40,837 nucleotides of DNA from Gnetum montanum (Eukaryota; Streptophyta; Gnetopsida; Gnetales; Gnetaceae). The stretch lies in NCBI GenBank assembly GCA_015680685.1, contig MNCI01026333.1, positions 42,161-82,997 of the forward strand, given 5' to 3'. The notes under the pieces are model-generated. The model was not told the origin of the DNA and did no database searches. It saw only the letters and a program-made list of their open reading frames with translations. Made by a program: the position numbers and the translations under genes. Below, in pieces: positions 31,243 through 40,837 of the stretch. Position 1 is the first letter of the stretch; every line of letters starts with the position of its first letter.

Positions 31243-32933
31243 ATGACCAAGGCTTCCACAATAGTGGAGATTTATGCATCTTATTGTAGATCAATAACTC
31301 ATAGGAAGACAGGAACATCTAGGCATCATTCATGAAAGAGAAACAAGTATAGAGGGGCATCATCAAGCATTGCCAATATATATTTACCTCAAATTTGGTC
31401 CACTAAACCACAAAATATATTTGAGGTAACTTGCTACATTTCTATAATTTTTGAGAGGTCCCTTTACTTTTAGTAGCACCTTCAGAAGGAGCTGATGGAA
31501 TTTCTCCAAGTGTTAAATTGAGTGTCCTTTATTGCATGAACTGTTATGTCCTTAAGGTCATCATTAGGAAATTTTATAATAACATTATAATTACTAATGC
31601 TACTATTAAGGCCTTTACATCCAATGTTGGGGGAATCTTAATTGAAGTCACTCCTCATGTTATCCATGCCATTCTTGGCATTTCTAGTTTCATGTTCATA
31701 AGGTTACAATCCATTATATATATGCTATTTTCACAAATGGTGTAATCCCTATTTTCTATGATGAATGTTGTGATGTTATGCTTAGTCAATCAATATCTTT
31801 TGATAGTGGAAAAGTACTTAGAATGTAGATGGCCTTATATGATTCCACCCTATCTCTTATTGTATTGTAAGAGGAGGTTACAACTATTTGTTACTAACTC
31901 AAGAATTTGTTCTTTATTGCCTTCTGACTAGTCAGCCACTAGAATTGGATCTTATTTTTTGTAGAGACATTTTAAGTCTCTTCACTAGGGAGAGGTTCTA
32001 TAAACATCTTCTTTTCATTACTTTGTTGATCTGTTAGAGATGAGTCCCTATTCCTAATATGCCTCTATTTAAAGGTAAGAGAAGCCTTCGTGAGTATTGA
32101 GAGAAAAAAGTACCACTCATGTTGAATATGCATAAGTAAGCACTAGGTCCCAAAACGTAAGGAAAAAGGAATCTACATCACTTTCCTAGGCCTCTCCTTT
32201 GTTGAGGAGGTCCAAATCAGTCAATGAACAAATGAAATCAACTCTTAAGAAGATGCTAAGATATTTTTCTAGGACTATTGGGATGATTGATTAGAACCTC
32301 TCTTACCTTCATTAGAGAATGGATGTAGCTAGAGCAACTCTTCCTTTGGATGGATAATAGTTCAAGGAGATTACCACTTCTTCCATATCATATAGTAAGG
32401 AGGACTATTTCACTCTAGCCAAGCTCTTGATAGCTATTGGGCCATCCCAAGCATATGACTTGGGAAATGCATCTAATTTTGAAGAGATTGATGCATTGCT
32501 TGCAAAAGTCTAGGTGGAGTTTTCTAATCTTATGTAGCCTGGATTTTGTTCTTATCCTCATGATGATGCTCCATAGAAATTTGAATAGCAGGCAATGAAG
32601 ATAATCCTTGAGACTTCCTCAATGGAGACTAGCTAGTGCTTCACATATTAGAGGAAGGGTGCTTCCTCTTCTTTTCATCAAGCTCCATCTCATTGATCCA
32701 TATTATCTAAATTTTGAGTGATGCTTCATCCTGAGAGAGCTTTTGTGTAAGCTCTATCCTCAAATGATGATGAAGAGAAGCACGTCTCTAGCACCAACAC
32801 TAGCACCAGTAGTGACAATGATGAAGAGGAGATATACATGCCTTCTTGTGTAGCAACTACCTCTAATGATGAGTCTAATAATACTGCTAAGATTAGTGAA
32901 TAGGTTCCTTTGATGGTCCATCCTTTTGGATGA
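31243..32933 (+). pseudogene. 3' ORF of the Copia element, plant-transposon-protein-like
   Basis: The ATG at 31243 opens MTKASTIVEIYASYCRSITH. Later frames give IRKFYNNIIITNATIKAFTS and ILIEVTPHVIHAILGIS (31578-31689), which recall the 'REFY.N......V.VRG..V..S...I...LGL' motif of the plant-specific 'putative plant transposon protein' domain. A helical stretch EFVLYCLLTSQPLELDLIFC follows near 31900. The C-terminal part has MKSTLKKMLRYFSRTIGMID near 32235, a long helix, and an acidic Ser/Glu tail (SSDNDEEEIYMPS) before the stop at 32931. It sits where env-like or extra ORFs occur in SIRE-type elements. No transmembrane segment supports an envelope. It is broken by two or more frameshifts and several TAG codons. 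Function is unknown. Confidence 0.5.
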
Positions 32934-33304
32934 TGTCCAAAAAGGAGGAGAATTTATGGATATTTTATGGATGTTTTTATATGGTTATGGATATTTGTAT
33001 GGATAATGACAGTATGCTTGTATTTGATGTTGGATAGCTTATGATAGCTTTTATTATTGTTGATCTTTTATGGAGGAACATCATATTTATGTATATGGAC
33101 AACTATGTTTTTTGTAGCATGATACATTATGGATACCTCTTGGTATTATTAGTTTCTTTTTTCTTATGGTTTCATATGATTTGAACCCATTCACTTGAAC
33201 CTTTATATCCCTACTCCAATAATACCCTCTACCACCATTAGAATATATACATCTTAAATTATTTTAATGTTTATCATTTAAATTTATATGTTTTGGACAC
33301 CACC

Positions 33305-33317
33305 AAAAATGGGGAGA
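33305..33317 (+). other. Polypurine tract of the Copia element
   Basis: AAAAATGGGGAGA immediately precedes TTGTTGA, the usual purine-rich primer for plus-strand synthesis beside a Copia 3' LTR. A second PPT-like run, AAAAAGGAGGAGAA near 32939-32952, lies just after the 3' ORF stop. Confidence 0.8.
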
Positions 33318-33318
33318 T

Positions 33319-34020
33319 TGTTGAAATTTTGGTCTGTTAAAACCTTAGAGAAAATGAAGAATGTAGAATGTGTGTGTAATGGTAGTTTTGTAGGATCATG
33401 AACAAGAACTTTAAATGCACAACCAAGAACAAGATCTAAATTGAGATGTCAAAAAAAAAAGAAGATAAAGTGGACAAGATAAGAGCATGAATGGAAACAA
33501 AGTCTATGAGGCTAAAAAGATGTTTTAAAAATTGTTGAGGAGTTGAAAGGACAAAGAATTGATCCAAATCTCAAAGTGTATCTAGAGGGTAGACAACTCA
33601 TTATAAGAGAAAATGTCTATCTAAGAAAGTAGACATGTATAGATAGACGTCTCACTATAGACGTATCAATTTTTTGATAGACATATTTTCTACATTAGGG
33701 GTGTTCACATATAGATGTCTCATCATTGAAGTAGATGTCTATACTAGCCATTTAATAATTGTTGCATAAATTCCATGGAGTTTTTGGAAACTCCAAGGGT
33801 ATAAGACAAAGTTAATTTCTTGGAAAGTGTGCAACTACTATCATTATCAAATCATTTAAAGGCTACTAAAAAAACTCTTATGATTTTCCTTCATTGTACT
33901 ATTATTTGTATATTTTATATGTTGTTATATGTTATAAGCTTCATTGCAAGGACTCTATAAATCTAGTTACACTTTTTTCATGATTGTTTTCTTCTTTCTT
34001 GTATCCCTATGAGGTTGATC
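33319..34020 (+). repeat. 3' LTR of the Copia element, truncated
   Basis: It aligns along its length with 28128-28830 (shared blocks: GAGAAAATGAAGAAT, GGTAGTTTTGTAGGA, CATGAACAAGAA, TAGATGTCTATACTAGCC). Alignment stops near GGTTGATCTGA at about 34020, roughly 150 bp short of the end expected from the 5' LTR. Athila-like sequence begins soon after. The end was removed by deletion or a later rearrangement. Confidence 0.75.
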
Positions 34021-34589
34021 TGAAAAAGAGTCATTAAGCACTCTAGATTTATATAGTTTATTTATAGATTATTGGGAATGAACCACTTTTCAATGCCTAG
34101 TCTTAAGCATCTCTCTATATAAAATTGGTAGTAGAGTAGAAGTCTTTATGGATGACTTCTCCACTTGTGGTGCTAGAATCGAGCAAGCCTTCAACCACCT
34201 TGAGTAAGTACTAAAAAGATGTGTTGAAACAATCTTTGAGCTTAATTGGAAAAAGAGTTATTTCATGCTCCAAGAAGGCATTGTATTGGGACATAGAATC
34301 TGACAAGAAAGAATTGAGATAAATCCTAAAAATAATAAGTATCATCCAAGGAATTACCCACCAACCTGAAACTATAAAAGATGTCTAATCATTCCTTGGA
34401 CACAGTAGCTACTATCGACAATTTATAGAAAATTTCTTTTAGATTGTAAAACCATTGGTTGAGCTAACAAAGAAATATTCTCCATTTACTTGGACAAAGG
34501 AATGTGAAAAAGCATTTCAAAAGGTGAAGAATAAACTTATAGAAACTTGAATTCTATAGGCACCTAACCGGTCCAAACCATTTCATGTT

Positions 34590-34960
34590 ATGAAAGATGC
34601 ATCAAATTATGTATTTGGGGCTATGATTACATGGTTAGATGATAAGAAACTTCCATATTACATCCACTATGCAAATCAAAGCATTGTGGATGCACAACTA
34701 AACTACACCACGATAGAAAAAGAATTGATGGTAGTGGTGTTTGGTTTAGAGAAGTTCAGGCACTATGTGCTCAGATATAAAGTATTTATACATACTAATC
34801 ATAGCATTATTTGCTTCCTGATGAATAAGCCAATGGTGAGCCCCCATGTCATATGGTGGTCGGCCATCTTAAAGGAATTCAATCTTATAATGGTAGTTTA
34901 AAAGAAAAGTAAGAATGTTGTTGTTTACCACTTGTCTCAATTAAAATGAAACAACAAAAA
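34590..34960 (+). pseudogene. Athila-like RNase H
   Basis: The frame reads MKDASNYVFGAMITWLDDKK with IHYANQSIVDAQLNYTTIEK, then ELMVVVFGLEKFRHYVLRYK and VFIHTNHSIICFLMNKPMVS. The Athila/Tat RNase H consensus is 'CDASDYA.GAVLGQ....HVI.YAS..L..AQ.NYTTTEKELLAVVFA..KFR.YL...K....TDH.AL..L'. The first Asp (DAS) and Glu (EKE) are kept, while the TDH Asp is Asn. This is the longest clean open stretch of the element (103 residues) before a TAA. Confidence 0.85.
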
Positions 34961-35369
34961 GGAGGACAACCCACTAACTAAACAATTACACATTGAACCT
35001 AAATGATATGATGACATTCTCATCCATCTTCGTATCCAAGAGATGCCACAAGTGTTGAACCACTAGAAGAAATAATAGTTTCTTCACAAGATGAAATGCT
35101 TCATCAAGATCAAAGAACACATCTACAAGGTGTGTGCTAATGGCTTCATTCATTGGTGTGTCCCTAATGTTAATCAATTGTGCATTCTCTAATATGCTCA
35201 TGAGGGTCCTTATGAGAGACACTATGCTAGGATATGCACTTCATTTAAAATCATGATGGCAGGATATTACTGAAAAATCATTTTTAGGGATTCTCACCAA
35301 GTTTTTCACTCTCGTGAATGCTACCAATGAGATAATGGAATGACTACTTGAATGGAGGGACCTGAGTAG

Positions 35370-35660
35370 TGGATTCAACCACTAGAACTCTTTGACATCT
35401 AGGGCATTAACTTCATGGATCCCATCACACCCATGTTAAATGGAAAATCCTACATCATAGTTGTTGGTTATTGTATGAAATGGACAAAAGCAACAACTGT
35501 CACCAGCTATACATCTTCTTTTGCTACTTGGTTTGTACAATAAAATGTTTTAAATAGGTTTGATGTGCCATGTGCATTAATTTCTATTAATGGATCCCAC
35601 CTTATAGCCACTACATTTTGGAAGCTTATGAAACACCTGGGATTAAACATAAGCTAACAA
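35370..35660 (+). pseudogene. Athila-like integrase core fragment
   Basis: The frame reads LFDIxGINFMDPITPMLNGK, SYIIVVGYCMKWTKATTVTS, then DVPCALISINGSHLIATTFW and KLMKHLGLNIS. These fit the integrase blocks 'WGIDFMGPFP.S.G..YILVAVDY.SKWVEA' and 'P...ISD.G.HF....F'. Both catalytic Asp positions appear replaced (GINF and SINGSH carry Asn), so the enzyme is dead. Later sequence to 36060 is only loosely similar to the integrase C-terminal region. Confidence 0.75.
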
Positions 35661-36276
35661 TACCCTAACAACTCCAAGCCAACAACCAAGTTGAGGTTAC
35701 AAATAGGGAAATCACAAAGATCTTAATAAGAATAGTTAGAAAATATAGGACAGACTAGAGTACAAAACTTAACAATGCCCTCTGGATGCACCGCTTAATG
35801 TGGAAACTCCCTAGTGTATAGAAAATTACTAATTCTACCTATTCAATCTAAGCTTTGTACACTATCAACAACCCATGACCTTGACCTTAACTTAAGTCTA
35901 GCACAAAATGAATGATTAATAAATCTCAATCTAATAGATGAAAATTAATTGGTGGCTCTATCATCTAATGAGATACACAAGGAATTTAACAAAAATCTCC
36001 ATGACCATAGAATTAGGAAAGTCAAATTTCAACTAAGAAATAACATCCTAAAATGGAATCCCATACATGTCCCTCAATGAACATTTACGAAAGTTTCTCT
36101 TCTAGGTCCATGTTGATCTACAAACCTAAGAGCCCAAACAAAAAGCAACTAGTGAACAAATAATAAGTCAAACCATTCCAAAAGCCTAAGCAAGCTAGTG
36201 CCACAAATGCATCCTTGGATGGACAACAACACTCAATCTTTTAGATCTTCTCCTTTCAAGTTAGTCATGGGGGAGA

Positions 36277-38224
36277 TGGCCACCCATGCTAAATATATAA
36301 ATAGCTCCTAAATTTTTCATCATTTTTTTACACATTTTTGTTTTAAACCTTGTTATTTTGCAACTTTTTATTTTACACTTTCTTTATCTTAGACCTTTTT
36401 GTTTTTACATTATTAATTTTCTTCAATTTTTATTTTACAACATTGTTAGTACATTTTATTTTTGAAATGTTTTACAATTTCTTGTATATTTTTCTTTATT
36501 TTGGTGTGATTTCCTTATTCTTTTTTAATAATAATGTGTCTTATTGCCATATGGTTACAATGTTTTTTGTTTGATGTGGTCATGTGCTATCTAGTTATTT
36601 GATTGCTAGTGTCTAGATTCTAGTTTTAAATTTGGTTACTAATAACTTTTTCATGAAATAGGCAGTGAATCCACAATATCCACCCATCCACAAACTCTAT
36701 AGTTTTTCTTGTTCTTGAAGTATGAGGTCCCTTTTTCATTAATAAAACATTAATGAACTTGTGACCTTGGTAGTTTTTAGACTTGGAAAGGGTTTAAAGG
36801 TTTGAATATGATGTGACTTCAAGGGGACTAGATACTCTTTCTGCCTTTCTACTTACTTGGGTGCATATGTGTTTTCATGGATTTCTAAATGTTTCTTGTT
36901 AACCAATAATAAAAAGTTAAATAAGTCTTTGCATGATGTGGTTCCTATTCAAAAAAAAAATAGAAAAATGATCGAAATTCAAAGCATACCCATTAGACAA
37001 AATAAATAGGTAACAAGCATTGGTTATGGATCTAGAAAGACATGTTACCCATGCCTAAAGGTCTCCTCTAACTAAGGCCCTCTCTCACTTTCTACTTCTC
37101 TTTTCTTCTTAAATAAGGAATAGTGGTTGTTCTATGGGAGGACTCTTATGTCACAAGGAGGTGGACTAGTCTTAGAGTGGTGATGCGAAGTCACTGAACA
37201 TGGTTGATTTTTGTTTGGACTAAGGATGGATTTTATCAAGACATTTAACGACAAAATTCACAAGGGATTTCATGTAACCTTAATCAAGAACTCCATTCCA
37301 CTTTTTCTCTCATCCATCTATGCTTTCCATGACTCATGTCACTACCAATTTCATGTTGTTGTTATATTTCTTAGTTTGATTTGATGAAATTCATAGGTAG
37401 TTTCTTTTAGTTTTTCATACTTAAATTTTTGTGATCCTTAATCATCTATGGAGCCCATGGACTCTTAGACTTAAGGTCATGCAAGGGAAATAAAAGGCAT
37501 GTTCTTGCCTTGGGAAGGACCCACTTTCATACCTTTTGGTTGGGTTAGTTAAGTTCTTTATCCTTAGACATTCTTACAATCAAATCCTTTTGTGTGCCCA
37601 CCCCATCAATGACATCCAACTGTGCACATCTTCACAACATTTTCTAGTGAAATCCTCTTTTTATTGTTGTAAATTTTCTAACTCTTTTCAAGCATTTCAT
37701 CATGTTTGGACTTTTTAGAATTTAATAATGGACTACTTATCCATTTTCCCATATTTTTCAGTCTTCCTGCTAACACTACTAAAGGATTCAATCCACCATA
37801 ATCACAACCTAGCCAGGTGGAACTACCACTGAGACAAGGTACTTAAAAGATATATGTTAGAAATTGCATACGAATCCATGATTTTTTTGATTGAAATGGA
37901 AAGCATGGACTAGAAAAGGGACTATCTTCACCAAATAAGAAGACATAGCACCATGTGATGAGGATCCTTCATGATCGTTGGATCTTCTCCCTCATCCGTT
38001 TGCTGCAAGAGGGGTAGGATGTCAGTTTTGTCTAGGGTGTTTAATTCTATTGTCATGAACACCCAATTTTGTAAAAGATTATGATTTTATACACATGGAC
38101 ACTTAGATTCTTTCTATTCCATTTGAGTTAGTTTGCATGTTATTCAATAATCCCATACATTCCTGATATTATGTAAGAAACTTTTTCCTCCACTTGTTCA
38201 CTCAAGGACAAGTTTTTATTCAAT
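36277..38224. other. Non-coding; possible LTR of the Athila-like element
   Basis: It starts TGGCCACCCATGC after the PPT-like run, as a 3' LTR would. T-rich low-complexity DNA fills 36310-36560. No second copy is in the window, so the end cannot be set. A short open frame at 37536-37718 shows no domain. Confidence 0.35.
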
Positions 38225-39090
38225 TGTGAGGGTATGATGAATTGTATTTGGCCTAGATTTGATATTGAATACCTAATATTGGGGCCCAAGAAGTGATGTT
38301 GGATATTCAATATCATAGAGTGTGTGTTGGCCTATAAATATAGTTCTTGGGCATAGGGTTTGCAAGAAGCTTTTGTCATAGCATAGCATAGATCTTGAAA
38401 TTTCTTTTCTCCACAGTTAGAATATTTTCAAAAGTGCCAATAGCAAGAGTCATTGAGTGTATGGATATTTATTTGAGAATTTTTGTACCTAAGCATGGTA
38501 GTGTATATTGCAATAAAGATGAGCTTTCTAATCAAACTTTTTAGCACCTTGGCTAGCTTAAATATTTTATTTATACACTTAATGTTTTATGTAATTTTAT
38601 TTAATACTACCAAGTAATTAAGCTAAAGAGAGCTACCTAGATTAAATAGTAGTTAATTAAGCACATAAGTATGACCACTTTAACCATGCACATGATGCTT
38701 GGTAATCCCATTAATGCTTAACATTTGGTAACCAAGTAGTGTTATGCATGTTCAAGATGTGCATAGAAAGTGGAATGAGATACTTATGTTAGGATAGTTA
38801 GTTATTAATTAGCTACTAGATTATTTAAAGTAGTTCATAAATTAAGTTTCAGTTTGTTGTTAATCATAGATGAATAAAATTTAAAATAATAAAAATCGTG
38901 TACCTCAATTACACTTAACCATACAACAAAGCTCCAAACGTGTAGTTGGGAAGACAACAATCATCATGATTAGATTTCAAATCCTAGAACCAATGTATGT
39001 GGGAACTTAAGGTCTACAAAATTTGACTAGATTGCACGTGAACACTTTTTATTTGTATGGTTGGGCATAGAGGTACCTTGATGCTCATCA
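38225..39090 (+). repeat. LTR copy (family A), best-preserved
   Basis: It starts TGTGAGGGTATGATGAATTG and ends GGTACCTTGATGCTCATCA. TATAAATA is at 38333-38340 and AATAAAGATGAG at 38512. It shares many blocks with the copies at 951-1802 and 10449-11304, and its last 40 bp match 1-62. No PBS or internal domain of a parent element is recognisable next to it, so a solo LTR is likely. Confidence 0.7.
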
Positions 39091-39497
39091 ATTTTGAAGG
39101 AAATTGGAATCTAATTAATGTTCAACATGATGTATCACCTTGATAATAATGGTCAAACAAAATGAGTTAACAATATATTGGAAGACATTTACAAAGTTAC
39201 ATCACAAGAAGACCCAAGACATGAAAAAATTACTTACACTTGGTTAATTTTTCCTATAATAATAATTACTAAAGTTCCATACATAGAATTTCATTTGATT
39301 TCATTTATAGATGTAATTACTGAATATCATTAATCTAGGCTAACACATCCCTTAGAGTAGAATGGAAGGAAGAAGAAATGAAAATCATGGAAAGCATTTT
39401 CAGATGAATAAAATAAAACTTACAAGTATTCTAGAATAAGTAAAAGAGGTATAAAGATCAACATCATCTTAAAAAAGGAATTTCAAATAGAAGGCCA
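39091..39497. other. No recognisable gene
   Basis: AT-rich and closed in all frames. By position it may be decayed pol of the Gypsy element that follows. Confidence 0.3.
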
Positions 39498-39912
39498 GGT
39501 ATTATTTAGAGCTAAATTTACTAGAAGTTCCCTAAAGCTAGAAAGATATACCAAGTTAACCCCTTAATATTATGGTTCTTTTGAGGTCTTGGAAAAACTT
39601 TGAAAAATAGCATACTAGCTAAATCTCCTAGAAAATCTAAAGTTCCACTTAGTCTTCCATGTGAGTCTATTAAATAAGTTTCATAAGAATTATGTATCTT
39701 ACATTTTAGATGAAAAACATTAATCTTGAGATCTTATGTGAGAGTTGAGGTTAAAACCATTATAACTAATGATTAGAGAATGAAGAAGCTCCATAATAAA
39801 ACCATTACTAATGTACTTATGCAATGTTCAAACTATGATCAAGAAAATTGGAAGAATAAGAAGTTCATCCTCAACACTCACCCTTATCTTTTTGTTCATC
39901 ATGATAATGAAT
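39498..39912 (+). pseudogene. Gypsy integrase C-terminus and chromodomain
   Basis: The plus strand reads FRAKFTRSSLKLE, then, after shifts and single stops, YYGSFEVLEKL, FHLVFHVSLLNKFHKNYV, and MKKLHNKTITNVLMQCSNYD followed by QENWKNKKFILNTHPYLFVH. This follows the chromovirus order 'KL.P.YYGPF.VL..IG..AY.L.LP....IHPVFHVSLL', then 'LRN..I..VLVQW......ATWE.......YP.LF'. The chromodomain directs integration to marked chromatin in intact members. The aromatic cage is partly lost. Upstream pol is missing. Confidence 0.75.
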
Positions 39913-40082
39913 ATATAATTAATATTTTTATTAACACATACTATTATGAAATTAATATTTAGTTTCTTATTTAAATATGAAAATTATGATAATAATAAAG
40001 CTAAAAATAATAAGAGTAACAAGGATGTAACTACAAAATAGTTAGACATTGATGATGAGCTCGAGGATGAGCTAGATTCTTA

Positions 40083-40092
40083 AGGAAGGTAG
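40083..40092 (+). other. Polypurine tract before the final LTR
   Basis: AGGAAGGTAG is followed by ATTATAA and then TGTCCCATCTC, the layout of a PPT beside a Ty3/Gypsy 3' LTR. It lies 170 bp after the chromodomain. Confidence 0.5.
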
Positions 40093-40099
40093 ATTATAA

Positions 40100-40837
40100 T
40101 GTCCCATCTCTTGTTCAGGGTGCAATTGTATCATTAAAAATGTAACTAACTTTCAAAATAAGTGGTGACACATTATATAATAAATTGTAACTATTCATGG
40201 TACCCCTTGGGCATGGGTTTGATTTGTGAGATTTAAGATTGAGACTTAGAGCTTGTGTTAAGCATGAAGTTGTAGAGCCAGATTGGTAAGTGATAAGAGT
40301 TATCTGAAATAAGATAGGAAGGGACTAATCACCCCTTTAGTCTTAGGGCCTAACTATGGTGGTAGTGCTAGATTACCTCTAAGGATCCTAGGTATTAGAG
40401 GAAGATAACCCATGATCATTGATAGTGAACTCGAACATATTTAATTAGTAGAGTTTATTTCTTATTTTATTTTCCATTTCTTTCTCTTGTCATTAATTTT
40501 ATGTTCCAATGTATAATTTAAATTATATTTATGTTAAAAAATGATTCTACATGATGACTAATCAAACTCATTAACATCCTGGAATAGGATATCAGAATTT
40601 TCCTTACGAAAGCATAATTTTTTAAAAGTGATGTTATAATAGAGTTTAATGGATATGAATTATCTAATTCTAATAAGCACATTTAGGTAAAATAAATTAA
40701 AATAAATAAAACTAATGAATATAATTTATAAAATAAGCATAACTACTTCTATAAATACAAGGTGAGTGAAGATTTAGGTATGTTACTTTATCATGGATGA
40801 ACTATTTGGCTCTAAGATCCACTACTCTACACTAGAC
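40100..40837 (+). repeat. Probable 3' LTR of the chromovirus remnant (partial)
   Basis: It begins TGTCCCATCTC after the PPT and has a TATA-like TATAAATA at 40750-40757, about 650 bp in. That fits a U3 followed by the start of R. The LTR runs past the window, so there is no second copy or end to confirm it. Confidence 0.5.

Larger units (their letters stand above)
28128..34020 (+). mobile_element. LTR-bounded Copia (SIRE-like) element without pol
   Basis: The parts in order are: 5' LTR (28128-28977), PBS (28982-28995), gag with two zinc knuckles (29031-30760), a 3' ORF (31243-32933), PPT (33305-33317) and 3' LTR (33319-34020, cut short). The two LTRs are clearly paired but well diverged, so insertion is old. 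Internal length is about 4.3 kb, and I see no protease, integrase, RT or RNase H block in it. Either pol was deleted, or this is a non-autonomous gag-bearing derivative that relied on a helper. The long coiled gag and the 3' ORF recall SIRE/Maximus-type Copia elements. Confidence 0.8.
34062..36276 (+). mobile_element. Athila/Tat-like Gypsy remnant: RT, RNase H, integrase
   Basis: Starting within RT, the frames read VEVFMDDFSTCGARIEQAFN with VLKRCVETIFELNWKKSYFM and EGIVLGHRI (34137-34302). RNase H at 34590-34960 and integrase at 35370-35660 follow. VEVFMDDFS, LKRC.ET.L.LNWEK and EGIVLGH are marks of the Athila/Tat branch of Ty3/Gypsy, different from the other two Gypsy copies in this window. 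The catalytic DD is intact in MDD, but frames are broken throughout. A PPT-like ATGGGGGAGA at 36267-36276 suggests the 3' LTR starts at 36277. Confidence 0.8.

Noticed and set aside
31243-32933. 3' ORF as a true envelope gene
   Set aside because: No signal peptide, transmembrane segment or fusion-like hydrophobic stretch is visible.
36350-36574. Phe/Leu-rich 74-codon frame as a membrane protein
   Set aside because: It translates a T-rich low-complexity stretch and shows no other support.

Overview
This is nuclear DNA from a seed plant with a large, retrotransposon-dominated genome, most likely a gymnosperm such as a conifer. It is AT-rich throughout except for one LINE. Nearly everything readable is a broken transposable element, the families are stacked on each other, and most premature stops are TAG/TAA where C-to-T decay of CAG, CAA or TGG would put them. 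That pattern fits old, methylated retroelements. The organism call is inference; no species-specific marker was seen.

The one apparently intact host gene lies at 3325-3698. It has two exons split by a 122-bp GT-AG intron and encodes an 83-residue secretory peptide precursor. The C-terminus has two cysteines and the core GPNCNIPATASFSSRCPP, resembling the CTNIP/SCREW family of plant phytocytokines. Its upstream DNA carries a perfect inverted pair of W-box cores five bases before a TATA-like box. A 94-bp and a 36-bp tandem repeat follow about 1 kb downstream.

6.9-13.3 kb holds a minus-strand Ty3/Gypsy element (gag, RT, RNase H, integrase, C-terminal tether, a PBS, and a probable 5' LTR at the right end). 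Its gag region is interrupted by a plus-strand LTR copy. 13.5-15.1 kb holds a LINE C-terminus fragment and a Copia RT/RNase H fragment. 16.9-17.75 kb is a minus-strand MULE transposase remnant with introns, abutted by a GC-rich minus-strand LINE (17.8-20.45 kb). 21.1-25.2 kb is mostly unrecognised and contains an 827-bp assembly gap.

25.26-28.08 kb is a plus-strand Ty3/Gypsy remnant whose gag begins with a six-unit, 30-bp repeat coding for a 10-residue motif. 28.13-34.02 kb is an LTR-bounded Copia (SIRE-like) element with PBS, gag and PPT and a separate 3' ORF, but no visible pol. 34.06-36.27 kb is a plus-strand Athila/Tat-like RT-RNase H-integrase remnant. 38.2-39.1 kb is another copy of the LTR family also seen at 1-62, 951-1802 and 10449-11304. 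39.5-39.9 kb is a Gypsy integrase C-terminus plus chromodomain, followed by a probable LTR running off the window.

No tRNA, rRNA or CRISPR features were seen. Apart from the peptide gene the window is a record of nested insertions, and the elements do not work together as a system.
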